A stretch of DNA of 11,177 nucleotides from Acidobacteriota bacterium (GTDB taxonomy: Bacteria; Acidobacteriota; Terriglobia; Terriglobales; Acidobacteriaceae): the NCBI GenBank assembly GCA_025353435.1, contig JANXQR010000786.1, forward strand, positions 1-11,177, written 5' to 3'. The position numbers were made by a program, and so were the translations under genes. Position 1 is the stretch's first letter. Each line of letters opens with the position of its first letter. Shown in pieces: positions 1 through 7,488 of the stretch. Under the pieces are notes generated by a model. It saw nothing but the letters and a program-made list of their open reading frames with translations. It had not been told where the DNA came from and made no database searches.

Positions 1-1
1 C

Positions 2-655
2 GAAGACACCAACGTGCTTGCGGGGATCGTGCAGTTCTATTACATCCGGCTCGGCGTATTTTTTGGCTGTCTGGGAATCTTCTCCCGCCTCATTCGTGGG
101 GAGATGATCGATCGCAGTCTCCACTTCTATCTGTTATCCCCAGTACGCCGTGAGGTCCTTCTGCTGGCGAAGTTTATCGCTGGATCCTTTAGCGCTCTCG
201 CTCTGTTCGGGACGGCGATCATCGCGGACTTTGCCCTAATGTATGTCGGATTCGGAGCAGCCGGCCAGGACTACGTATTCCATGGTCCTGGACTTGGGCA
301 ACTCGAGTCCTACCTCGTAATTATCGTGCTCGCCTGCCTGGGTTATGGCGCAGTCTTCCTTCTTTTAAGCATGATGTTTAGAAACCCAACTCCAGCCGCA
401 ATGCTTGTCCTGGGATGGGAAGCCATCAACCCCGTGTTTCCCTCAATCTTGCAAAAGATCAGCGTGGCATCCTATTTGCGTCATCTCATGCCGATCACGG
501 TACCTGGCGACGGCATCTTTGCGTTGCTCACGGTGCAGACCGAGCCCGTCCCAGCCTGGGTTGCGGTCCTTGGACTGCTCGCCCTGATTGCGATAGTGCT
601 TGGTTATTCATGCGTCAGAATCCGACGACTCGAGATTCGATACACAACTGAGTAA
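2..655 (+). CDS. ABC-2 type transporter permease, 5'-truncated by window edge
   Basis: The reading frame is open to the left edge (codons begin at base 2) and ends with TAA at 653-655, so this is the C-terminal 217 residues of a longer protein. A GTG at 14 is in frame but is unlikely to be the true start. About five hydrophobic segments are visible, roughly at residues 10-25, 52-80, 99-120, 129-147 and 181-202 counted from base 14. Between the first two lies a charged loop, GEMIDRSLHFYLLSPVRRE, followed by LLLAKF. This resembles the cytoplasmic coupling segment of ABC-2 permeases, where an E..(D/E)R.L..LL.SPV.R pattern precedes the next helix. The protein would sit in the inner membrane and work with a separate ATP-binding subunit, probably encoded just upstream outside the window. 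The substrate cannot be told. It converges on the glucan synthase gene and need not be related to it. Confidence 0.8.
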   Translation, partial: EDTNVLAGIVQFYYIRLGVFFGCLGIFSRLIRGEMIDRSLHFYLLSPVRREVLLLAKFIAGSFSALALFGTAIIADFALMYVGFGAAGQDYVFHGPGLGQLESYLVIIVLACLGYGAVFLLLSMMFRNPTPAAMLVLGWEAINPVFPSILQKISVASYLRHLMPITVPGDGIFALLTVQTEPVPAWVAVLGLLALIAIVLGYSCVRIRRLEIRYTTE

Positions 656-792
656 TCGCAGGGTCAAGACTGCATGTCCCAATTGTCAAGTTTGGTTTAT
701 GGCACTTGCATTGGCCGGATTGTGGGTCCCGTCGAATTCCGCGGCCACTCCAACCTGGTGCACTCGTCCGAGCGTGCGCCATTGCAAGACGC

Positions 793-822
793 GCAGAATC
801 AAAGAATGTCTTGGGATTCTGC
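793..822. other. Hairpin in the convergent gap, possible weak bidirectional terminator
   Basis: GCAGAATC at 793-800 and GATTCTGC at 815-822 form a perfect 8-bp inverted repeat with a 14-base loop. It lies in the 193-base gap between two convergent stop codons (655 plus and 849 minus), where a shared terminator would be expected. Neither side has a clear T-tract, so classical intrinsic termination is doubtful. I see no convincing gene in the gap. Confidence 0.25.
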
Positions 823-848
823 TAAATTCAGCATTCATTGAATACCGA

Positions 849-3800
849 TCAAACAGCCTTGCTCACCGCTATTTTGATGTTATTAGAGTTCCTCGCCTTG
901 GCTCTGAGAACGGCTTGGCGAACGGGCAGTTCGTTGAGCAACAGTTCAGAGGATCGGACCAGAGGATTGGCATGAAACCATCTCTGCACAATGTTGCCGT
1001 GAAGCAGATTCAACACGGCAAGTAGAGACATTCCCTGATGGTGCGCCATCCACTCGCGAACGATGACAGGCTTTTCGAGTGAGTGGGAGAAATCTGCAGC
1101 CTCATAGAATCCGTAATCACCTTCCCACCCGGCATCCGCCATTCTGTGTAAGTTGCGGAGAGCTTCAACCGAGTCGACGCCGAGAGCAAGAAAGGACGAA
1201 TAGGGCGAGACAGTTGGGCCGGCATCCGCGTCGATTTTGAGCGCGGTTTCAGGAATCCCGAATGCATGGTATTGGTAGTGACCGGCGTCATCTTGGCGAG
1301 AGAAGCCAGATTCCGAGATGCCCCAGGGAATATTCAGAGATCGCGCGAAGGCCCTCTGCACTTGCACGCAAGAACGCAAGGTGCGGGCTATCAAAGTGTC
1401 CGGATAACTTCGCATCCACAGGCTCGGCATCAGGTATTCGAACATGGTGCCAGTCCATGACAGTAGGATGAAGTGGCTGAAGGTGCGTGTATGACCGCGA
1501 CCAAGATTCAGCCAGCTTTGTTGCGGAAGGTCACCTCGGGCTACCGAGAGGAACGCAGCGATGCGCGCCTCTGAAGCGAGCAAGTCATAGCAAGCCGGAT
1601 GCAGCCTTTGCGCGGCCACGTCATAGCCGACAGAGAGCATTCTGCGATCGGGATCAACGAGGAAGCTAAACTCTGTTGCGTCGGCCACGCGCTCGGCATG
1701 CTTTGCGACGGTAAGGAGTTCCGAAGCCAAGGCACGCAGTTTGCGAGTCGCTTCGGGAAGAGTTGCACGAAGTTGCTTGCCGAGCACGAGTAGCGGCGAG
1801 TTGTCTTCAAGTGTGACAAGGGCGCTCGCCAGGCGCGCGCAGAACTCCTCTGAGAAGGCCGCGGAAGCGTTTATCGAGGGCACCTCCTCTTTCCGAACTA
1901 AATCGAGCCCCGGAAGGGCACCGAGCGGCCTGTACTTGGCCAGGAGCCAGGGCGTGTAGTTATCAAGCAAGGTGAGAATCGCGGACATGCGATGTGCTGT
2001 CTCAGCAATCCACCAATGATCCAACTGGTCCGCAGTGAGTGTGGCCGAGGATGCGGAGAGTGCAGCACTAGCGGCAGGGAGCCAATCAATCCATTCGGCG
2101 ACAGAAGCATTGGGGCTCGGTAAAGGGATCTGAGCAAGTTGAGCGGACCGATCACCCTTTGTACGAAGAAGCTGCCAATGCGTCACCAGACCCTTGAATA
2201 ACTGGGGAGAAAGCACTGGCTGCCGGCCGAGAGCGAGCGCACCGCCGCGGAGTGTGTAAAGGCTGGCTACGAAGTTCCCACTGTCGACAGAAGAGATTGT
2301 GAGTGGAGCCAGGGGTGCGAGCGACTGGGTATCGTACCAGTTGTAGAGATGGCCTCGGTGCTTCTCAAGCTTTTCGATTGTTGCGAGTGTTCGGTTAGTG
2401 AGATCAACAAATTCAGGCGCCGTAAGGAATCCGAACTGGCAGGCAGCCTGGCGGGCGTTGAGCAGCAGCCCAAGGTTTGTGGGAGAGACGCGAGCGGCTT
2501 CGAAGGTCCCTTCCTCTTCAACATTGTCAGGGATAAGGTGGTTGTGGTTTTCTCCTCCAAACTGGTGAAAATAGCGCCAGATGCGCAAGGCATTGGAAAG
2601 TAGAAAGTCTTCTTCTGCACGTCCGATGCTCTTTGGAATGTCGCTCGGAGAACGGTTGAGCCACACAGTCACAGTGTGCGAGAAAGCCCAGACCATCAGG
2701 ATGGGAGCTGCGTACGAAATGGCGTTCGTTTGCGGGGAATTGAAGTAGATGAGGATCCCCAGGCCGAGTGAGATGAATGGTACGAAGGCAAGATAGCGGT
2801 CGACCGGAGTTCGATTGGAGGATCGCGATTCACTCTGGGCCGCGGTTTCCCATTCAAGAAGCCGTTTACCGGTGATAAACCTCCTTACGAGAGACCGGAC
2901 GATTGCATCGATTGCGAGCAAGGTCTGGTGAGGAAGGAAGACAAGGTTAAGCAAAGCGATGAATAGACCCTTCCCAAAGCCGGAGAATGCATCGCCGAAT
3001 CCATCCTTTGTGTCACTCCGTAACGCGCCTGCGAGGCTGAATCCGAGCGCGACGAAGGATGGGAAAATGAGCATAAGAAGCGAGACAACGGTCCAATAGC
3101 GTGGACCGCCCGCCATACCGAGCCAACCTGCGACGAACAGTATGAAGGTGAATGGCTCCACGAGGGAGCGGCGCAGATTGTCGAAGATCTTCCAGCGCGA
3201 GATGATGGAAATCGGGTTGTTTACCCAATGGCCCGACTCCTCCGGAACGCGCGGGAACATCCACTGCACAATCTGCCAGTCCCCGCGAACCCAACGATGC
3301 TTGCGATGGATGTATGCGCTGTAATGCGAGGGATAATCGTCGATGAGTTCCACATCGGTTGCCAAACCCGCCCGGGTGTAAGCGCCTTCAATCAGGTCAT
3401 GACTCAGCAGGGCGTTGCGCGGAAAGCGCCCATCGAGCACGCTGTGAAATGTGGCAACCTCATAGATACCCTTGCCGGTGAAGCTGCCTTCGCCAAAGAG
3501 GTCCTGGTAGGCATCGGAGACCGAGCGAGTGTAAATGTCGAAGCCGCTCTGACCGGAGTAGATGGTTGCCAGGCGAGAACGGGATGCGGACTGAACCGTA
3601 ATTCCAATTCGCGGCTGCAGGATGCCATACCCCGACGTGACAATGTGCAGCTTGGGGTCAATGACCGCCTGGTTCAGCGGATGCGCAATCGCACCAATGA
3701 GTCGTGCAGCCGTACCGCGCGGGAGCTGCGTGTCGGAGTCCAGGGTGAGTACGTAGCGGACTGGGCTGAGAACCTTGAGAGGCCCTGCCTTGATGGGGAA

Positions 3801-5351
3801 CGCGTCAAATGTGCCGACGAGAAGCTTGTTCAGATCAAGCAGCTTTCCTCGTTTGCGTTCCCAGCCCATCCACACACCTTGCCGGGTGTTATAGATGCGA
3901 TGGCGATGAAGGAGGAGGAAAGAGCCGTTTTTGGGCGAGGCGTACTTGGCGTTCAGTTCGTCGATAAGTTGGACCGCGAGCTCGACAAGAGGGTGAGTGT
4001 CGTGATCTCGCGGTTTTGATATTGAATCGGGGAGGTCACTGAGGAGCGCAAAGTGGAGGTTTGGGTCACGATTGGCGAGAAAACGGACTTCGAGATCGAC
4101 AACCATTTTGCGGACTTGCTGTTCGTTAAGCAGCAGCGTGGGAACGGCGACCAGGGTGGCGAATTCAACAGGGATGCTCTTGCTGAAGTCGAGCTTTGAA
4201 AGAGTCTGCGGGCCGAAAATGGCAGTCACTGTATTGTTGACCAATTCAACGGCGACTTGCGTGACAGGCAGCAGGATGAGGGCTACTGCAATGACCAGGG
4301 CTGTAGTCGACGACGTGGACAACAAGGGGAAGAGCATTCCCGCGATGCCGAAGATGGTGATCAGCGCGATGCCCACGAGGTAGAAGTCGTCGGCCGCGGA
4401 ACGAGTGAGCATTCGAATGCGGTCGATGAGAGGCGGGTGAAAGCCAGTCCGCGCGGCGAGTTGGGTTAGCCCCTTATCCACCAGGTAATAGCCGACATGA
4501 ACACGGCGCTGATGAATGCGCGGGTCGTCTGAGCGGAGGTGGACAGCCTCTTTCGCAAGTTCAATTGCGGTGTGCGCAACCATTGACTCGCCGCAATCGG
4601 AGTGGCGGGCGACGAATGCAACACGGCTGCGATAGTATTCGCGGCTTTCGAAGTCCATGCTTGCGTAGACCTGCGCGGGATCCTGGCGAAGCGTCGCATC
4701 AAATGCGATCAGCGGTTCGATTATTGAAACCCAATCGGCACGGCTAACGAGACGGAGGCTCCGAATGCGACACGAGATCGGAAGATGATCGAGGTCGGCG
4801 GAAGAGTCCAGCAGGTTGCGCGCCTCGACCAGCAGTGATTCAAGCAGCGCGAACTCAAGGAAGTTGGTGATGCTCCAAAGTTCTCCCACATCCAGAGGTT
4901 CGTGCACTTGTAACTCGCGAATGAACATGCGAAAGGTCAGTGGCGAAAAGTCTCCATCGACGGCCTTGAGATATATCTCAGCTGAGGTTGCAGCCCGGGG
5001 TTCATCCTGATGCGCATTGAGAATAACGCGGGGCAATTCGACCACGAGACGAGGATTATCGGACACTCCCGCAACAGCTGACCGAAGCAGGCGAAAATTC
5101 TCCCGCAACTCGAGCAAGGCTGAGTTTCTTGAAGTTACGTGATTATCTCTGCCTTCGGCATCTTCAATGGGAAGCGAGGCCAGGTCTCTCTCCAGCAACT
5201 TGAGCGAATGTTGGGCTGCGCGAATTCGTGCCGGGAAAGCGCCGGTGGTTTCGGGCCGGCGAACCACGTCCCACGATGCCGCAGCGCCCGCCGCGGCGCG
5301 AAGGTGATCGAGCATTTGCTGTTGGTCGGAAATTGTGGCGGATTCAGTCAT
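849..5351 (-). CDS. GT84-family beta-1,2-glucan synthase (ChvB/NdvB-like) lacking the GH94 domain
   Basis: This is a 1500-residue inner-membrane polymerase predicted to build beta-1,2-glucan from UDP-glucose. Residues 1-320 are the mostly helical N-terminal region. Membrane segments lie near 323-345, 349-372, 731-749, 751-776, 793-818, 853-869 and 877-898. The GT84/GT2-like catalytic part spans about 400-720. It contains VPTLLL (403-408), LEVRFLANRDPNLHFALLSD (420-439), WERKRGKLLDLNKLL (497-511), the metal/UDP-binding DSD (538-540), HDL (651-653, D652 the likely base) and RWVRGDWQ (686-693). The middle glycoamylase-like cyclisation domain (GH189 type) spans about 910-1470. Its markers are SPTNLGL, RGHLYNWYDT, SSVDSGN, CYDLLASEARIAAF, MFEYLMPSLWMR, IPWGISES, GFYEA and MAHHQGM. 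Family members of about 2800 residues continue into GH94; this one ends about 30 residues after the middle domain. The ATG at 5351 lies 6 bases after the exporter stop with only a weak Shine-Dalgarno, suggesting translational coupling. The family call is firm; whether the product is cyclic is open. Confidence 0.92.
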   Translation of the reverse strand: MTESATISDQQQMLDHLRAAAGAAASWDVVRRPETTGAFPARIRAAQHSLKLLERDLASLPIEDAEGRDNHVTSRNSALLELRENFRLLRSAVAGVSDNPRLVVELPRVILNAHQDEPRAATSAEIYLKAVDGDFSPLTFRMFIRELQVHEPLDVGELWSITNFLEFALLESLLVEARNLLDSSADLDHLPISCRIRSLRLVSRADWVSIIEPLIAFDATLRQDPAQVYASMDFESREYYRSRVAFVARHSDCGESMVAHTAIELAKEAVHLRSDDPRIHQRRVHVGYYLVDKGLTQLAARTGFHPPLIDRIRMLTRSAADDFYLVGIALITIFGIAGMLFPLLSTSSTTALVIAVALILLPVTQVAVELVNNTVTAIFGPQTLSKLDFSKSIPVEFATLVAVPTLLLNEQQVRKMVVDLEVRFLANRDPNLHFALLSDLPDSISKPRDHDTHPLVELAVQLIDELNAKYASPKNGSFLLLHRHRIYNTRQGVWMGWERKRGKLLDLNKLLVGTFDAFPIKAGPLKVLSPVRYVLTLDSDTQLPRGTAARLIGAIAHPLNQAVIDPKLHIVTSGYGILQPRIGITVQSASRSRLATIYSGQSGFDIYTRSVSDAYQDLFGEGSFTGKGIYEVATFHSVLDGRFPRNALLSHDLIEGAYTRAGLATDVELIDDYPSHYSAYIHRKHRWVRGDWQIVQWMFPRVPEESGHWVNNPISIISRWKIFDNLRRSLVEPFTFILFVAGWLGMAGGPRYWTVVSLLMLIFPSFVALGFSLAGALRSDTKDGFGDAFSGFGKGLFIALLNLVFLPHQTLLAIDAIVRSLVRRFITGKRLLEWETAAQSESRSSNRTPVDRYLAFVPFISLGLGILIYFNSPQTNAISYAAPILMVWAFSHTVTVWLNRSPSDIPKSIGRAEEDFLLSNALRIWRYFHQFGGENHNHLIPDNVEEEGTFEAARVSPTNLGLLLNARQAACQFGFLTAPEFVDLTNRTLATIEKLEKHRGHLYNWYDTQSLAPLAPLTISSVDSGNFVASLYTLRGGALALGRQPVLSPQLFKGLVTHWQLLRTKGDRSAQLAQIPLPSPNASVAEWIDWLPAASAALSASSATLTADQLDHWWIAETAHRMSAILTLLDNYTPWLLAKYRPLGALPGLDLVRKEEVPSINASAAFSEEFCARLASALVTLEDNSPLLVLGKQLRATLPEATRKLRALASELLTVAKHAERVADATEFSFLVDPDRRMLSVGYDVAAQRLHPACYDLLASEARIAAFLSVARGDLPQQSWLNLGRGHTRTFSHFILLSWTGTMFEYLMPSLWMRSYPDTLIARTLRSCVQVQRAFARSLNIPWGISESGFSRQDDAGHYQYHAFGIPETALKIDADAGPTVSPYSSFLALGVDSVEALRNLHRMADAGWEGDYGFYEAADFSHSLEKPVIVREWMAHHQGMSLLAVLNLLHGNIVQRWFHANPLVRSSELLLNELPVRQAVLRAKARNSNNIKIAVSKAV

Positions 5352-5357
5352 AGAGTC

Positions 5358-7229
5358 TTACCGGTAACTTGCGGCTTGCATCTCAAACATGGCAGCGTAG
5401 CGCCCCCCGAGCGCCACGAGTTGAGCGTGGCTACCCTCTTCCACCAGGCGGCCTCCTTCGAGCACAACAATGCGGTCGGCCATGCGGACGGTGGAAAAGC
5501 GATGGGAGATCAGGAGGGCCATTTTGCCGTAGGTGAGCTCGGCAAAACGCTCGAAGACTTCGAATTCGCTGCGGGCGTCGAGTGCGGCAGTGGGTTCGTC
5601 AAGAATGAGCAACTGTGCGTCGCGCAGGTAAGCGCGGGCCAATGCGAGCTTCTGCCATTCCCCGCCTGACAAGTCGACGCCGCCTTCAAAGCGGCGTCCA
5701 AGCATCTGGTCGTAGCCGCCAGACAACTTGGCGACAACTCCGGCCGCAAGGCTCTTTTCCGCTGCGTATTCAATCTCTTCTTGTGTGTGCGGCAATTCGA
5801 TGCGACCGACCACAATGTTTTCGCGGGCAGTCATCTCATAGCGCATGAAATCCTGAAAGATCACGCCAATCTCGGAGTGCAGCGCCGCCAGGTCATATTC
5901 GCGAAGATCCACGCCGTCAAGCAGTATCTGGCCCTCGGTTGGATCGTAGAGGCGCGTTATCAGCTTGACCATGGTCGTCTTGCCCTGGCCGTTTTCTCCA
6001 ATCAGAGCCACGCGGTCACCGGGGCTGAGCGTGAAATTGAAGTCGCTTAAGATGCGTCGGTCTGTGCCGGGATAAACGAAGGAAACATTTCGAAACTCGA
6101 AGCCACGCACGATCGGATTCGGCACCGGAAGGCCGCCGACCTTGGATTCGACCCGAGGCTTCATTTCAAAGAATGCAAGCAGATCAGTGAGAAAGAGAGC
6201 TTGGTCAGCAACGCCAGATGCTGTCGAGAAAGCCTGCTGAATACTCGCCATGGATTGCATGATGGCCGTCGTGATGAGAGTGAGGTCTCCGATGCTGAAC
6301 CGGCCTTGAATCGTGCGATAAATACTGTAGCCGTAAGCGCCGTAGTATCCAAGCTGCCCGAGAATCGCCAGCAGGCCGCCCCAGAAAAGCCGCCGGCGGT
6401 TGAGCGCCACGTTCTCTTTGTAGATGCGCTCGGAGAGGCCAGTAAATCGGCTCGTCAAGTAATCGCTGAGGTTGAAGAGCTTAAGCTCTTTGGCCGCCTC
6501 TTTGCTGCCACCCACCTGGCGCAGGTAATCCATTTGCCGGCGCCAAGGAGTCTGGCGGAAGTTCTTTGCGTAACTGAGAAAGGCAAAATGGCTTTCTCCA
6601 AGGAAGGCGGGAATGATGCCCGCTACGAGTAGCAGCAGGAGGAACGGAGAATACCGAACGAGGACAGCCGAAAACGCGATTGCGGTCACCGTCAGCTGAA
6701 TGAGCCGGCCCATTTGTTGGATCATAGCCAGCCGGTCAGTGGCCTGCACCCTGGCACGCTCGAGCCGATCGTAAAAGACCGGATCCTCGTAAACGGTCAC
6801 GTCGAGAGCCGCAGCCTTCCGCATCACCTCGACGCTCACGTGATGGGTGTAGCGATCGGCCAGCAGGCCATCGCAGTAATCCACCAACCGCGACAGAACG
6901 CCGATGAGCACCGCCAGCACCATCTCGGCGGCAACCAGCCACCAAAAGTGTTGAGGTAAGGGCCTGTGCAACCGAATCGTATTCACGCCATCGATGATGA
7001 AGCGGCCGATAATTCCGACGCCGACTGGCAGAAAGGCAACCACGACGCGGAGAGCAATGTTCCAGAAGACGACCGACGGGCCGGACTCCCAAACAAAATG
7101 GAGGACCGCTGGCACATTCTTGAGCGCACGTACGCGGTCAGCCCAAGCGTTGCCGGGGCTTGGAGGTTGGTCGGCGTGTTGCTCGCCGGACTCACCCTCG
7201 ATCTTCACGTCCTTCACGGATGAAATCAT
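5358..7229 (-). CDS. ABC exporter, fused transmembrane and ATP-binding domains; probable glucan exporter
   Basis: This is a 623-residue half-transporter of the MsbA/ABCB-like type, expected to dimerise in the inner membrane. After a hydrophilic N-terminus (1-45), membrane helices lie near 51-81, 96-115, 176-190, 195-210, 282-303 and 313-335. The nucleotide-binding domain starts near 375 and is complete: Walker A GENGQGKTT (411-419), Q-loop Q459, signature LSGGE (520-524), Walker B LLILDEP (540-546), D-loop AALD (548-551) and switch histidine H576. I chose ATG 7229 because GAGGGG (7233-7238) sits just upstream of it. The in-frame ATG at 7310 would add 27 residues but has no ribosome binding site. 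The synthase gene follows 6 bases after the stop. By analogy with ChvA/NdvA, which export ChvB/NdvB glucans, this is the likely exporter of the synthase product. The helices do not remind me strongly of ChvA, and the substrate is inferred from context alone. Confidence 0.88.
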   Translation of the reverse strand: MISSVKDVKIEGESGEQHADQPPSPGNAWADRVRALKNVPAVLHFVWESGPSVVFWNIALRVVVAFLPVGVGIIGRFIIDGVNTIRLHRPLPQHFWWLVAAEMVLAVLIGVLSRLVDYCDGLLADRYTHHVSVEVMRKAAALDVTVYEDPVFYDRLERARVQATDRLAMIQQMGRLIQLTVTAIAFSAVLVRYSPFLLLLLVAGIIPAFLGESHFAFLSYAKNFRQTPWRRQMDYLRQVGGSKEAAKELKLFNLSDYLTSRFTGLSERIYKENVALNRRRLFWGGLLAILGQLGYYGAYGYSIYRTIQGRFSIGDLTLITTAIMQSMASIQQAFSTASGVADQALFLTDLLAFFEMKPRVESKVGGLPVPNPIVRGFEFRNVSFVYPGTDRRILSDFNFTLSPGDRVALIGENGQGKTTMVKLITRLYDPTEGQILLDGVDLREYDLAALHSEIGVIFQDFMRYEMTARENIVVGRIELPHTQEEIEYAAEKSLAAGVVAKLSGGYDQMLGRRFEGGVDLSGGEWQKLALARAYLRDAQLLILDEPTAALDARSEFEVFERFAELTYGKMALLISHRFSTVRMADRIVVLEGGRLVEEGSHAQLVALGGRYAAMFEMQAASYR

Positions 7230-7232
7230 GCA

Positions 7233-7238
7233 CCCCTC
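7233..7238 (-). promoter_or_regulatory. Ribosome binding site that decides the exporter start
   Basis: On the minus strand GAGGGG is followed by TGC and then ATG (7229-7227). The GAGG core is five bases from the start codon. The upstream in-frame ATG at 7310 is preceded only by a GC-rich hairpin, so this site favours the 623-residue form of the exporter. Confidence 0.6.
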
Positions 7239-7311
7239 AGAAATCTGCCTAACTTGGGAGAGCCGTGAATGACTGGCCAGGTGTTGGGATCCAGGCCAAG
7301 ATCTCAGCATT

Positions 7312-7327
7312 GCGCCGCGGCCGGCGC
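7312..7327. other. GC-only stem-loop in the exporter leader
   Basis: GCGCCG (7312-7317) and CGGCGC (7322-7327) form a perfect six-pair GC stem with a 4-base loop. It lies in the 259-base gap between the glucanase stop (7489) and the preferred exporter start (7229). No T-tract follows on the minus strand, so it is not a standard terminator. It could be an intercistronic hairpin affecting transcript stability or expression ratio, or chance in GC-rich DNA. I see no gene in the rest of this gap. Confidence 0.25.
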
Positions 7328-7488
7328 GATAATTCCGTGATCATTGTGTTCGATGCATCTTGTTCGCCCATCGTTGTTCGTCTCGGAGGCAAACGGGCCC
7401 GGATCGAAGGGTTACAGGCAGGTTGAAACGTCGATTCGGCAGCGGGCTCTTATTCCATTCTTTCCTGTCGAGCCAAAATACGCCACAT

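Noticed and set aside
600..1025. 141-residue plus-strand open frame spanning the convergent gap
   Set aside because: It overlaps the end of the permease and the well-supported end of the synthase on the other strand, and shows no coherent protein signature.
3228..4019. 263-residue plus-strand open frame inside the synthase gene
   Set aside because: It is antisense to the conserved GT84 catalytic segment; the composition is that of a shadow frame and no family is recognisable.
5139..5669. 176-residue plus-strand open frame across the exporter-synthase junction
   Set aside because: It is antisense to the ATPase C-terminus and the synthase N-terminus, with no domain and no ribosome binding site of note.
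7230..7310. Longer exporter form starting at ATG 7310
   Set aside because: There is no ribosome binding site there, the added residues show no conservation signal, and ATG 7229 has a good GAGGGG site.
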